From Bacteroidia bacterium (GTDB taxonomy: Bacteria > Bacteroidota > Bacteroidia > Chitinophagales > Saprospiraceae), in NCBI GenBank assembly GCA_030426765.1, contig JAUHXV010000004.1:36001-100000 (forward strand): a stretch of DNA of 64,000 nt, written 5' to 3'. Made by a program: the position numbers and the translations under genes. Within the stretch, counting starts at the first letter, position 1. Each line of letters begins with the position of its first letter. Positions 25,025 through 33,877 of this stretch are shown here, one piece after another. The notes beneath the pieces were generated by a model. That model was not told the DNA's origin. It ran no database searches and saw only the letters and a program-made list of their open reading frames with translations.

Positions 25025-27175
25025 ATGAAAACATTTCTTTTTCTTGCGCTGCCGGCAATCGTCGTATTGTATGGTTGTGCATCCGATAACACGAATTCTC
25101 AAAAATTGACATATCCCGAAACGGAAAAGACTGATCATGTAGACACCTACCACGGAGTAGATGTCCCCGATCCTTACCGATGGCTTGAAGATGATACTTC
25201 CGCAGCGACTACAGCCTGGGTGACCGCACAAAACGAAGTCACATTCGGTTTTCTCGATCAGATTGAATGGCGATCCAAACTCAAATCTCGCATTGAATCA
25301 CTGGTAGATTACGAACGGATTTCTGCACCTTACAAACGCGGTGATTTTGAATACTATTACCGAAATTCCGGTCTTCAAAATCACAGTGTACTATTTAGAA
25401 AGCCGGTCGACAATAAAGACGCGGAACCAGAAGTATACCTGGATCCAAATACATTTTCTGAAGATGGTACGACCGGATTATCCGGGGTTTCGTTTACTGA
25501 AGATGGAACACTCTCCGCACACCTCGTAACCGAAGGCGGATCTGACTGGAGAAAAGTAATCGTCATGAACGCCCTCACCAAAGAAGTCATCGAAGACACC
25601 CTGATCAATGTCAAATTCAGCGGTACGTCCTGGTATAAAAATGAAGGGTTTTACTACAGCAGCTATGACAATCCGAAAGATGGAAGTCAGTTAAGCGGAA
25701 AGACCCAACATCACAAACTCTATTATCACAAACTGGGCACACCACAATCCGATGATGTATTAGTGTTTGGAGGAGAAAAACAACCCAATCGTTATATCGG
25801 CGGATATGTCACCGAAGACAATAACTACCTCATCATTTCGTCGGCAGAAAATACAAGCGGAAATCAGTTGTACGTCAAATCCCTGAACGCCCCGGATAGT
25901 CCGTTGATTCAAATCGATGATGACTATTTTTCAGAAATTAACTATGTCGATCACGAGGGAACGCGCTTTTTATTTTCCACCAATATCGATGCACCGAATT
26001 ATCGCGTGTTTGCCGTAGATATATCCAATCCGGATAAGACGAACTGGAAAGATGTAATTCCTGAAACGAAAAACGTTCTGATAGCCGGTTCAGGAGGAGG
26101 TTATTTGTTTGCAAAATATCTGATCGATGCCAAAACCGCTGTCAAGCAATACGACCTGAATGGAAAGCTGGTGCGCGACATCGAGCTGCCGGGTATCGGT
26201 ACAGCATCGGGCTTTGGTGCTAAGAAAAATGAGAAGGATTTTTACTATTCTTTCACGTCATTTACAGATCCATCGTCCATCTATCACTACGACATGGAGA
26301 CTGGTGTTTCGACGCTTTACCTGCAGCCGAAAGTTGATTTTACACCTGAGGACTATGAGACCAAACAGATCTTTTATACCAGTAAGGACGGTACCAAAGT
26401 GCCGATGTTTATCGTGTACAAAAAAGGTATCGAGCTCGACGGCACCAACCCGACGATGCTGTATGCTTACGGTGGATTTAATGTTAGCCTGACGCCCAAT
26501 TTCAGTTCCATGCGAGTGGCCTGGCTGGAGCAAGGAGGCATCTGGGCGCAACCTAATCTGCGCGGCGGAGGTGAATATGGGGAAGAGTGGCATGAAGCCG
26601 GCACCAAAATGAAAAAGCAGAATGTCTTTGATGACTTCATCGCCGCTGCCGAATACCTCATTAAAGAGAAGTATACTTCCTCTGATCGTCTGGCCATTTT
26701 TGGTGGGTCAAATGGAGGATTGCTCGTTGGCGCTACCATGACGCAACGGCCGGATCTGATGAAAGTGGCGATTCCGGCGGTCGGTGTAATGGACATGCTG
26801 CGGTACCACACATTTACGGCAGGAGCAGGATGGTCAGCAGACTATGGTACAGCCGAGGATTCCAAAGAGATGTTTGAATATCTCAGAACGTACAGCCCTG
26901 TCCATGCATTGAAACCAGGGACATCTTATCCTGCCACACTGGTCACAACTGCTGATCATGATGACCGGGTGGTACCGGCGCATTCGTTTAAGTTTGCCGC
27001 TACCCTCCAGGCGTCTCAGGCCGGCGATGCGCCTGTGCTGATCCGGATTCAGACCAAAGCGGGTCATGGATCGGTATCTACAACACAACAAATTGAATTA
27101 CAAACAGATATGTTTGCCTTTGCCTGGGAAAATATGGGGTTTGAACCTGATTTTTCTGAGGTGGTGAAAGATTAA
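25025..27175 (+). CDS. Prolyl oligopeptidase (S9A) lipoprotein
   Basis: This 716-residue serine peptidase cuts short peptides after proline. A lipoprotein signal (VLYGC, Cys18) predicts export. A beta-propeller (~70-430) precedes the alpha/beta-hydrolase domain (~450-710). The catalytic triad is Ser in FGGSNGGLLVGA (~561), Asp in ADHDDRVVPAHS (~644) and His in KAGHGS (~680). The N-terminal motif YHGVDVPDPYRWLED is typical of S9A. A strong terminator follows directly. Confidence 0.94.
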   Translation: MKTFLFLALPAIVVLYGCASDNTNSQKLTYPETEKTDHVDTYHGVDVPDPYRWLEDDTSAATTAWVTAQNEVTFGFLDQIEWRSKLKSRIESLVDYERISAPYKRGDFEYYYRNSGLQNHSVLFRKPVDNKDAEPEVYLDPNTFSEDGTTGLSGVSFTEDGTLSAHLVTEGGSDWRKVIVMNALTKEVIEDTLINVKFSGTSWYKNEGFYYSSYDNPKDGSQLSGKTQHHKLYYHKLGTPQSDDVLVFGGEKQPNRYIGGYVTEDNNYLIISSAENTSGNQLYVKSLNAPDSPLIQIDDDYFSEINYVDHEGTRFLFSTNIDAPNYRVFAVDISNPDKTNWKDVIPETKNVLIAGSGGGYLFAKYLIDAKTAVKQYDLNGKLVRDIELPGIGTASGFGAKKNEKDFYYSFTSFTDPSSIYHYDMETGVSTLYLQPKVDFTPEDYETKQIFYTSKDGTKVPMFIVYKKGIELDGTNPTMLYAYGGFNVSLTPNFSSMRVAWLEQGGIWAQPNLRGGGEYGEEWHEAGTKMKKQNVFDDFIAAAEYLIKEKYTSSDRLAIFGGSNGGLLVGATMTQRPDLMKVAIPAVGVMDMLRYHTFTAGAGWSADYGTAEDSKEMFEYLRTYSPVHALKPGTSYPATLVTTADHDDRVVPAHSFKFAATLQASQAGDAPVLIRIQTKAGHGSVSTTQQIELQTDMFAFAWENMGFEPDFSEVVKD

Positions 27176-27181
27176 AATGTG

Positions 27182-27210
27182 GGCCCGGATTTTCCGGGCC
27201 TTCGTTTTTT
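27182..27210 (+). terminator. Intrinsic terminator of the prolyl oligopeptidase gene
   Basis: GGCCCGG-atttt-CCGGGCC is a perfect 7-bp GC stem followed by TTCGTTTTTT, 7 bp after the stop. Confidence 0.9.
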
Positions 27211-27280
27211 ATAACCTGTCCGGAGGATTATATAAATATTGAATAATGGCTATCTTAGCCCCAATAATTTAAAATCTGAG

Positions 27281-27400
27281 ATGGAAACTCCCAACTATAG
27301 TCGAAAAGGAAGCTGCTTCCTTCAATTTGTTCTCTTTTTCGTCCTTTTCATCGTAATGTTGATTTGGATCTATTACAAGAACTTCGCACTCACCTTCTAA
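27281..27400 (+). CDS. Possible 39-residue single-pass membrane protein
   Basis: ATG at 27281 to TAA at 27400 encodes METPNYSRKG followed by a strongly hydrophobic segment (CFLQFVLFFVLFIVMLIWIYY, broken here only for length) and a short KNFALTF tail. It follows the S9 terminator and meets the PfkB gene tail-to-tail 18 bp later, so it would need its own promoter (a weak TATCTTAG lies at ~27251). The composition suggests a real membrane microprotein, but no family is recognised. Confidence 0.45.
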   Translation: METPNYSRKGSCFLQFVLFFVLFIVMLIWIYYKNFALTF

Positions 27401-27418
27401 TTAGAAGTATTCCCCTTA

Positions 27419-28342
27419 TTACAGAATAGGCGATTGAAAGTTTACCAGGTGGGTAAACTTATCTAACCTGTTTTGGACCTGTACATTCGTCAGGCCTCGC
27501 AGGCCTTCGGTCCCAAATTTCTCGACGCAGAAAGAAGCCATAGCGGATCCGCAAACGATCCCTTGTTTCAATACTTCAAATGAGATATGATCGCGGCTGG
27601 CAATAAATCCCATCAGACCGCCGGCAAATGTATCCCCGGCTCCGGTAGGATCCTGCACTTCAGTCAGGGGTAAGGCAGGAGCAAAAAACACCTGATTTTC
27701 CCCAAACAACAATGCGCCGTGTTCTCCTTTTTTGATCACCAGGTATTTAGGCCCCATCGCGGTGATGACTTCGCTGGCCGTGACCAGCGAGTATTCACCT
27801 GATAGTTGTCGAGCTTCCTCATCATTGATTATGAGCAGGTCGATATGCTTTAATACATCCTTTAGGTCATCCATAGCGCTGTCCATCCAGAAATTCATCG
27901 TATCCAGGGCAATCACCTTTGGGCGTGTTTTCATTTGTGTGATCACACTCTTCTGAATGGCCGGTGTCAGGTTGCCCAGCATCACATATTCACTATTGCT
28001 TTCAGAAGGGCTGAGTACCGGATTAAAGTCTGCGAGGACATTCAATTCGGTGATAAGTGTGTCTCTGGCATTCAGGTTGTGATGATATTTTCCGGCCCAG
28101 AAAAATGATTTTCCGCCTTCGACCACCTTGATACCGGATACATCAGCACCTCTGCCTTTAAGGGCCTCCAGTTCGCTCTTCGGAAAATCCTCACCGACAA
28201 TCGAGACGATGCTGATCTGGTTGACAAAGTAGGATGCCGCCCATGCGATGTAGGTGCCGGCGCCACCAACGATGCGCTCAGCTCGGCCAAAAGGGGTTTC
28301 AATATCATCAAAGGCTACGGAGCCAACGACCAGTAAACTCAT
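27419..28342 (-). CDS. PfkB-family sugar/nucleoside kinase
   Basis: This 307-residue ribokinase-fold protein phosphorylates a hydroxymethyl or ribosyl substrate with ATP. The N-terminal substrate region has VGGAGTYIAWAAS. The C-terminal DPTGAGDTFAGGLMG (near residue 230) carries the catalytic Asp and anion hole. It is short and monolid-like, in the adenosine/ribokinase range; the substrate cannot be fixed. The frame extends to 28405, but that N-terminus would run through a promoter element and repeat DNA, so the ATG at 28342 is used. Confidence 0.88.
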   Translation of the reverse strand: MSLLVVGSVAFDDIETPFGRAERIVGGAGTYIAWAASYFVNQISIVSIVGEDFPKSELEALKGRGADVSGIKVVEGGKSFFWAGKYHHNLNARDTLITELNVLADFNPVLSPSESNSEYVMLGNLTPAIQKSVITQMKTRPKVIALDTMNFWMDSAMDDLKDVLKHIDLLIINDEEARQLSGEYSLVTASEVITAMGPKYLVIKKGEHGALLFGENQVFFAPALPLTEVQDPTGAGDTFAGGLMGFIASRDHISFEVLKQGIVCGSAMASFCVEKFGTEGLRGLTNVQVQNRLDKFTHLVNFQSPIL

Positions 28343-28364
28343 TTCAGTTTTTTTTGTGAAGGGG

Positions 28365-28372
28365 CAAAGGTA
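28365..28372 (-). promoter_or_regulatory. -7 element TACCTTTG for the PfkB kinase gene
   Basis: This exact TANNTTTG match lies 22 nt upstream of the chosen ATG. It argues against the longer N-terminus. Confidence 0.45.
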
Positions 28373-28392
28373 AACAATTAGCGAAGTGAATG

Positions 28393-28705
28393 AGGCATGG
28401 AGCATGGAGCATGGAGCGAGGGGTGTTGAGTCCCTACGCTTTGCTCACGACTCGTTCCCGAAACCTCGGGATTACTCCTCACTCCACCTAAATGGTAAGA
28501 TCTATAAAAGGCTTGTGTTCACGCAAAGCCGCCAGGGCTTAAAGAAAAGGACGGAAAAAGGAATTCAAACATTTTCACTCCTCACTTTTAATTTCTGCAT
28601 GCCCCATTCCATAGATTGCAGATTGAAAAATGAAAGTGGAAAAGTTTTTTAATTCGCCCCATGCCCCATGCCCTATGCCCCATGCCCCATGCCCCATGCT
28701 CCATG
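28393..28705. repeat. Low-complexity islands in the 28343-28707 gap
   Basis: GCATGGA is repeated three times near 28394-28416. CATGCCC-type heptamers (CCCATGCC with variants) are repeated about eight times at 28656-28705, ending at the stop codon of the glycosyltransferase gene. The two arrays are complementary words (GCATGGAGC versus GCTCCATGC), so the gap could fold back on itself. No ORF is credible between them. Confidence 0.65.
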
Positions 28706-28707
28706 CT

Positions 28708-29841
28708 TTACGCTCTCCGCTCCCAGTCTCCCTTTTTCCCTGAAGCCATCGCCAATGAAAGTCTGATGACGTACCAGAAATAGAGCATCTGAAGTGTGAC
28801 GAACAGCCTGACCAATTCTGCGCGCTTGAAAAAGGACGCAGCATTGTTCAGGACAAAATAATCTGCCAGCCATTTTCCGATGAGCAGGATAAGGAAGGGT
28901 TGCCATGGGGTGAGTGAAAAAATGGAAGTGATAAGCAAAAGGAAAAGAAGCATGTGGTAGAGGCCAACAAAACTCCAGATATTGCTGATAGTAGGTTTTT
29001 TCAGACCTTTGTTTTTTCCAGCCCAGCGCATTCGCTGCGAGAGGAGATCCTGCCAGTTTTTTTTGCCTGTTGTATAAACTGAAGCTTGTATCGATTTGAT
29101 AAAGGAAATGCTGCCGGGAAAAGAGGATCGCATTTTTTCTATCAGAAACATATCGTCGCCGGAAGCAAAATGGAAATTACCATCGTACCCATTCACTTTT
29201 TTGAAGGCTTCTTTTGTAAAAATCATATTCGCACCACTGGCGATATCGTGCCATCCGGAGTGAATCCCCGCCCCTGCAATCAGCGTGAATGTCAGTTGCT
29301 CAGCTTCCTGCATTTTTTCCAACAATGAATCTGTATGTGTGAGCAGCACAGGCCCTGCCTGAAATACACTGTTTGTGTCCCGAAATGCTTGTAAAGTGGT
29401 CGTGAGCCATTTTTCTCCCGGAATGCAATCCGCATCGGTTACGATGATGGTATCATATTGAGCCAGATCTACTCCCAGGGTAATACCTGACTTTTTATAG
29501 GCCGGAGCATGGATATATTGCGGATGATCCTGAAGGCGCACATAGCGGACCTTTTTATGGGTAATCTCATTGATGATTTGGGGCATTTCATCTGTTGAGT
29601 GATCGTCGATGATGATCACTTCACCAAACATTCCATCTGTTAACTGACTAAGGATGGCTCTGATGCAAGCTTGGATTTTGGCAGATTCATTTCTGGCGAC
29701 GATGATAATGGAAACACCTTGCGAATCTGTAAAATTGTCTTTCGATTTGAATGGAGGTATTCTGATCCACTGGTACAGGTAGAAACCCTGCAGACAGGCA
29801 TAGCCTATGGCAAAGATCCAGGCAAGCCATTGCACCAGCAT
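28708..29841 (-). CDS. Membrane glycosyltransferase family 2
   Basis: This 377-residue processive-type glycosyltransferase has one N-terminal membrane segment (~3-22) and a GT-A domain with VSIIIVARNESAKIQACIRA, VIIIDDHSTD and the metal-binding DADCIPG (~130). The acceptor/processivity motif QRMRWAGK is at ~270, and three C-terminal membrane segments follow. It resembles cellulose-synthase-like or hyaluronan-type enzymes of Bacteroidota, acting at the cytoplasmic membrane on an envelope polysaccharide. It starts 22 bp after the 150-residue membrane protein gene, suggesting an operon. Confidence 0.88.
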   Translation of the reverse strand: MLVQWLAWIFAIGYACLQGFYLYQWIRIPPFKSKDNFTDSQGVSIIIVARNESAKIQACIRAILSQLTDGMFGEVIIIDDHSTDEMPQIINEITHKKVRYVRLQDHPQYIHAPAYKKSGITLGVDLAQYDTIIVTDADCIPGEKWLTTTLQAFRDTNSVFQAGPVLLTHTDSLLEKMQEAEQLTFTLIAGAGIHSGWHDIASGANMIFTKEAFKKVNGYDGNFHFASGDDMFLIEKMRSSFPGSISFIKSIQASVYTTGKKNWQDLLSQRMRWAGKNKGLKKPTISNIWSFVGLYHMLLFLLLITSIFSLTPWQPFLILLIGKWLADYFVLNNAASFFKRAELVRLFVTLQMLYFWYVIRLSLAMASGKKGDWERRA

Positions 29842-29863
29842 CAGCAGGAAAAGTTAGAATTCA

Positions 29864-30316
29864 TTAAAAGAGATCTTCGTATTCGTCCCCATCCTGCGAA
29901 CGGATCGGTTTTTCAAGAATTGGGAGATCAAGTTCGGTTTCTTTCCGTATCACCTCTTCATATTCGACAAACTCACCTTCGCGCCGCGCCTGGTACTCAT
30001 CGGACAACTTCTTCACCTTTCGGTCGAGAATGGCTTTTCCAAATAAAAATCCACTCAGAATAGGAAATCCAATAACGCTCAGAATAATCCCCAGAACTCC
30101 GCCCAATGGATTCCGCTTAAGGAGCGCCCACATGTATTTGATGAATCCAAGAACAGTTTTGTAATTGATTAACAACGCACCGATAATCAGCACAGGGGCT
30201 ACCCAGGACAATACTGTGAAGATGCCTTTTGCCAGAAAAAACATCGCCACAAAAATCAACACCATAAAGGCGAAACCGACGATGCCATTAAATCTGATAT
30301 TAAATCCCTGACTCAT
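29864..30316 (-). CDS. Conserved-looking membrane protein of unknown function
   Basis: This 150-residue protein has three hydrophobic segments (~12-30, 33-50 and 70-95), followed by a charged cytoplasmic-looking tail (KVKKLSDEYQARREGEF ... SQDGDEYEDLF). No family was recognised with certainty. It is the first gene of a probable pair with the glycosyltransferase (22 bp apart), so a helper role in the same envelope pathway is possible. A TAACTTTA near-match to the -7 element lies just upstream. Confidence 0.7.
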   Translation of the reverse strand: MSQGFNIRFNGIVGFAFMVLIFVAMFFLAKGIFTVLSWVAPVLIIGALLINYKTVLGFIKYMWALLKRNPLGGVLGIILSVIGFPILSGFLFGKAILDRKVKKLSDEYQARREGEFVEYEEVIRKETELDLPILEKPIRSQDGDEYEDLF

Positions 30317-30405
30317 GTTGTTGTAAAGTTATTTGACTCATCTAATATAACTCCTTTGATCGGGAAAAAGTTGATGCTTTTCGACGAAGAGGGCTCCCGA
30401 TTCAT

Positions 30406-30618
30406 CGGGAGGCATGAGGGCAGAAAGGCAGAAAAGGCGGAAAAGAGAAAGAGGTTTAATAATTAAAATTGCCCCGTGCTTTAGCTCGGGGATAATGAGT
30501 TCGCAGATGTAGCCAATCACCCCATGCTTTTTAATCGCCGTAGCTTTAGCGAAGGAGATTCATGCCCCATGCTTTTTAATCGCCGTAGCTTTAGCGAAGG
30601 AGATCCAAGCTCTCCGCC
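30406..30618. repeat. Mixed repeats in the 30317-30618 gap
   Basis: In order: a purine word array (GGCAGAAAAGG type, ~30416-30452); the palindrome CCCCGTGCTTTAGCTCGGGG at 30472-30491; and a 40-bp direct repeat at 30520-30559 and 30565-30604. Each copy of the 40-bp repeat contains CCGTAGCTTTAGCGAAGG, which shares the GCTTTAGC core. A CTCTCCGCCCTACG word then overlaps the stop codon of the ABC gene at 30619. Confidence 0.75.
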
Positions 30619-32403
30619 CTACGCCTCCTCCCCGGCGATCACCTGAAACTGCATGTCATGCAGACGCTTGTATTTGCCGTTTTCGATTTTGAGCAAGTCG
30701 TCATGTGCGCCGGACTCGACGACGCGTCCTTTTTCGAGGACGATAATACGGTCGGCATGGCGGATCGTCGTAAGTCGGTGGGCGATGATAATGGAAGTGC
30801 GTTTCTCGATCAACTTTTCGATCGCATACTGGATGATGCTTTCTGTTTCTGTATCGATCGACGAGGTGGCTTCATCCAGGATGAGAATCTCCGGATCGTA
30901 AACCAACGCGCGGACAAAGGAAATCAATTGGCGTTGCCCCATCGACAGATTTCCTCCGCGTTCGGCGATAATGTAATCATACCCTCCAGGCAGGGCTTCG
31001 ATAAACGGATGGGCACCGATAATCTTTGACGCTTCCAGAATTTTTTCGCGGGAGATGGTGTCATTGTGCAGGGAGATGTTTTCCCAGACTGTGCCGGAGA
31101 ATAGAAACACATCCTGCAGTACGATCGCAATTTTCTGGCGTAGATCATCGATCTGATAATCGCGAATCTCTTTTCCATCAATCAGAATACTCCCGCGCTG
31201 AATATCATAAAACCGATTGAGGAGATTAATGATAGTAGATTTTCCGGAGCCTGTACTTCCGACGATGGCAAGCGTTTCTCCGGCAGGAATATTGAGCGAG
31301 ATATCTTTCAGTACATCGTTGACGCCATCATAGGCAAATGAAACTTTGTCAAACTCAACGACACCACGAAACGGTGCTTCTGACACAACTGCATCCGGTG
31401 ACTCATACATCGTCTGATCGCTGTCCAGAATTTTAAAAATCCGGTCACCGGCAACCATCGCCATCTGCAGTGTATTGAATTTGTCGGCAAGGAACCGCAT
31501 CGGGCGGAACAACATATTGACGTAAACAGGGAATGCAATTAACGCACCCATCGTCACCGCTCCGGTCAGCACATGTTGCGCGCCCCACCAGACCATCAGC
31601 CCCAACGCAATGGCAGCAATAATCTCCACCACCGGGAAAAAGACGGCGTAATACAGAATCGCATTGAGATTGGCCTGGGTATACTCTCTGTTGATCACTT
31701 TAAATTTTTCGCGTTCCTGATCTTCCGCATTGAAGATCTGAACAACCGACATCCCTGTGATTCGTTCCTGAAGGAATGCATTGAGCCTCGATATCTGCGT
31801 ACGTACTTTTTGATACGATACTTTTACTTTCTGTTTAAAAATCCAGGTGGCCACCATGATCAGCGGTATAGTCAGCAGACATATCAATGTAAGCAGTGGA
31901 CTCGTATAAAACATTACAGCGATCACAACAACGATGCTCAAAAGATCTGCAGCAATCGTTATGACCCCTTCAGAGAAAACGGTTTTGATCGTTTCGATAT
32001 CGTTGATATTCCGTGTGGTGAGATTACCGATCGGTGTTTTGTCGAAATACGAAATACGAAGGCTGGTGATTTTATTGAAAACGGTGACCCGCAGATCTTT
32101 GATTACGGAATGGCCCAGCAGGTTCGTCATGAAGATGAAAGTATACTGAAGGACTCCGGACAACAGCAATATGCCGGCAAACAGGAGGCACATTTTTACC
32201 AGACCGTCAGGATTTGGAACGATGATGTATTCATCCACAATGACATTGATCAGGTAGGGTTGTAGCGTGGCCAGGGGAGCCAGTACGATCGCCAGCAGGA
32301 TACTGAGAGAGAGCAGGGTTCGGTACGGCAGGGCTAGTTTAAACAGCCGGACGAGCAAAGGCCAGTCGAGGGATTGTTTTTCTTCGGGCGTTTCCTGACT
32401 CAA
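30619..32403 (-). CDS. ABC exporter (fused membrane and ATPase domains, MsbA-like)
   Basis: This 594-residue half-transporter has a six-helix membrane domain (~25-320) and an ATPase domain (~345-585): Walker A GSTGSGKST near 375, signature LSMGQRQL near 490, Walker B ILILDEATSSID near 510, and the H-loop in IIAHRLTT near 545. It would act as a homo- or heterodimer exporting lipids, drugs or peptides. The only in-frame start before the membrane domain is the TTG at 32403. That TTG sits in a promoter-like TCACTTTG, so the true start may be a few codons later. Confidence 0.92.
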   Translation of the reverse strand: MSQETPEEKQSLDWPLLVRLFKLALPYRTLLSLSILLAIVLAPLATLQPYLINVIVDEYIIVPNPDGLVKMCLLFAGILLLSGVLQYTFIFMTNLLGHSVIKDLRVTVFNKITSLRISYFDKTPIGNLTTRNINDIETIKTVFSEGVITIAADLLSIVVVIAVMFYTSPLLTLICLLTIPLIMVATWIFKQKVKVSYQKVRTQISRLNAFLQERITGMSVVQIFNAEDQEREKFKVINREYTQANLNAILYYAVFFPVVEIIAAIALGLMVWWGAQHVLTGAVTMGALIAFPVYVNMLFRPMRFLADKFNTLQMAMVAGDRIFKILDSDQTMYESPDAVVSEAPFRGVVEFDKVSFAYDGVNDVLKDISLNIPAGETLAIVGSTGSGKSTIINLLNRFYDIQRGSILIDGKEIRDYQIDDLRQKIAIVLQDVFLFSGTVWENISLHNDTISREKILEASKIIGAHPFIEALPGGYDYIIAERGGNLSMGQRQLISFVRALVYDPEILILDEATSSIDTETESIIQYAIEKLIEKRTSIIIAHRLTTIRHADRIIVLEKGRVVESGAHDDLLKIENGKYKRLHDMQFQVIAGEEA

Positions 32404-32468
32404 AGTGATGTGTATCGTTTAAAAGCTAGACACTCTAAATACAAAAATGTGGGTAATTGTTGTCCGAA

Positions 32469-33173
32469 TCACATTTTTCCTTCGTCTGCAAAGCTAAAAT
32501 AAGTCCCTTCACCGATGATAATGTGATCAAGGATTTTAATATCGATAAAATTTCCGGCCGCAATGATCTTTTCCGTCAGACGGATATCTTCCATAGACGG
32601 AGAGGGTGTGCCCGAAGGATGGTTGTGCGAAAGGATGAGTGCGGAGGCTTTCCTTTCCAGGGCCTTTTGAAAAATAATTTTCGGGTCGACCACCATGGCT
32701 GACATGCCCCCGACATGAATTTCTTCGAGCGCGATCACCTTTGACCGCCTGTCCAGCAAGATGATCCAGAAGGCTTCCTGTGTCAGATCCCGCATCCTGG
32801 GATGCAACAGATCATACGCATCGACACTGGAGCCTATCTGACTCTTTTTCATCGCACTTTCTGTCATCCGTCGACGCCCCAACTCCATCGCGGCAGTGAT
32901 CGTCACTGCTTTGGCTTCTCCGATCCCTTTGATCTGCATCAGTTCGTGCACGGAAAGTTTCGACACAGCGGCAAGACTGTTATTGTGTTTAGACAACAAT
33001 TCTTTCGCCACATCAAGCGCTGATTTATTTCGCGTGCCGGAACGCATGAGGATGGCGATGAGTTCGGCTTCGGAGAGGGAGCGGGCACCATGCCCCATCA
33101 GCTTTTCCCTGGGTCTGTCTGCCAGCATCCAGGAGTTTATGGGGCTGTATTCGTATGCGTAATCTTTGGACAT
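32469..33173 (-). CDS. radC: RadC-family JAB1/MPN-domain protein
   Basis: This 234-residue protein has an N-terminal helix-hairpin-helix (LMQIKGIGEAKAVTITAAMELGRR) followed by a JAMM-like metal site: SHNHPSGTPSPSMED near residues 181-195, with an upstream Glu. Despite the historical name, a role in repair is doubtful; the fold suggests a metal-dependent peptidase or DNA-linked function. ATG start, with a low-complexity array directly upstream. Confidence 0.92.
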   Translation of the reverse strand: MSKDYAYEYSPINSWMLADRPREKLMGHGARSLSEAELIAILMRSGTRNKSALDVAKELLSKHNNSLAAVSKLSVHELMQIKGIGEAKAVTITAAMELGRRRMTESAMKKSQIGSSVDAYDLLHPRMRDLTQEAFWIILLDRRSKVIALEEIHVGGMSAMVVDPKIIFQKALERKASALILSHNHPSGTPSPSMEDIRLTEKIIAAGNFIDIKILDHIIIGEGTYFSFADEGKM

Positions 33174-33182
33174 GGGCTGATG

Positions 33183-33860
33183 GAGGGGCGGAAGGGTGGA
33201 AGGGCAGAAAGGCGGAAGGCCGAAAATTGGAGCGCAGCGGGAGGGAGAAGAGTTTCTCGTTTATTCTTTTCTTGTCTTTCCTTTTCGAGTAGATATGAAA
33301 TTTGCAATCATTCGATTTAGCCTTTTTGCGAAATCAATCAGTTCTTGCCCTTTTTCCTGATTAATGTACTTCTGCTTTATGGCAATATATAGTTGGGTAC
33401 GTAGTTCTCCCCCAGAACCTTTTGCTATAAACAAATGTCTGATAAAAGCTTTGTTTGTATGAAGCTCAAATCCTTCTGCTATGTTCGATGGGATGGATAT
33501 GGAAGAACGTTGCATTTGGTCTCGCAAACCATAATCTTTGCAATTTTTCATTAGGCTGTAGATTTCATCACATAAAATCAAGCCTTCTTGCCAAATCCGT
33601 AAATCTTCAAAAGAATGGTAGTCAGTTTTCATACTTTAAAGTGTCCTGAAACACAATAATGTGACCATTTCTTCTAGATTATTATTTAGAAGAATCAAAA
33701 ATACCTTCCGCCCTTCCGCCCTTCTGCCTTTCCGCCCTTCCGCCTTTTTCTCTTTTCTGCCCCTAAAGAGCGAATGGCCTGATCTCTCCTATACTACCAG
33801 GAGTTTAGGGTAAACGCATTGCTACGCCTTTCCGCCTTTCCACCCTTCTGCCCTTCCGCC
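33183..33860. repeat. Inverted low-complexity arrays flanking the four-helix-bundle gene
   Basis: The left array (33183-33223) reads GGCGGAAGGGTGGAAGGG-type words. The right array (33703-33763) reads CCTTCCGCCCTTCTGCC-type words, the reverse complement. A second right-hand copy lies at 33823-33860. The gene at 33261-33632 sits between them. The pairing is imperfect but extends over about 35 bp. Confidence 0.65.
33261..33632 (-). CDS. Four-helix-bundle protein (S23/IVS-like)
   Basis: This 123-residue all-helical protein belongs to the family first seen in 23S rRNA intervening sequences (DUF/S23). Diagnostic segments are FEDLRIWQEGLILCDEIY, LRDQMQRSSISIPSNIAEGF and FIAKGSGGELRTQLYIA. Related proteins include Avd of diversity-generating retroelements, but no reverse transcriptase or rRNA is present here. 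It is bounded by inverted low-complexity arrays, suggesting a mobile or recently acquired cassette. The function is unknown. Confidence 0.9.
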   Translation of the reverse strand: MKTDYHSFEDLRIWQEGLILCDEIYSLMKNCKDYGLRDQMQRSSISIPSNIAEGFELHTNKAFIRHLFIAKGSGGELRTQLYIAIKQKYINQEKGQELIDFAKRLNRMIANFISTRKGKTRKE

Positions 33861-33877
33861 AAAGGAAAATGATCTTC

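Noticed and set aside
31573..32265. 230-residue plus-strand frame opposite the ABC exporter
   Set aside because: Shadow of a gene with clear membrane and ATPase motifs.
33261..33632. rRNA intervening-sequence or diversity-generating retroelement context for the four-helix-bundle gene
   Set aside because: No 23S rRNA, reverse transcriptase or template/variable repeat is seen in the window.
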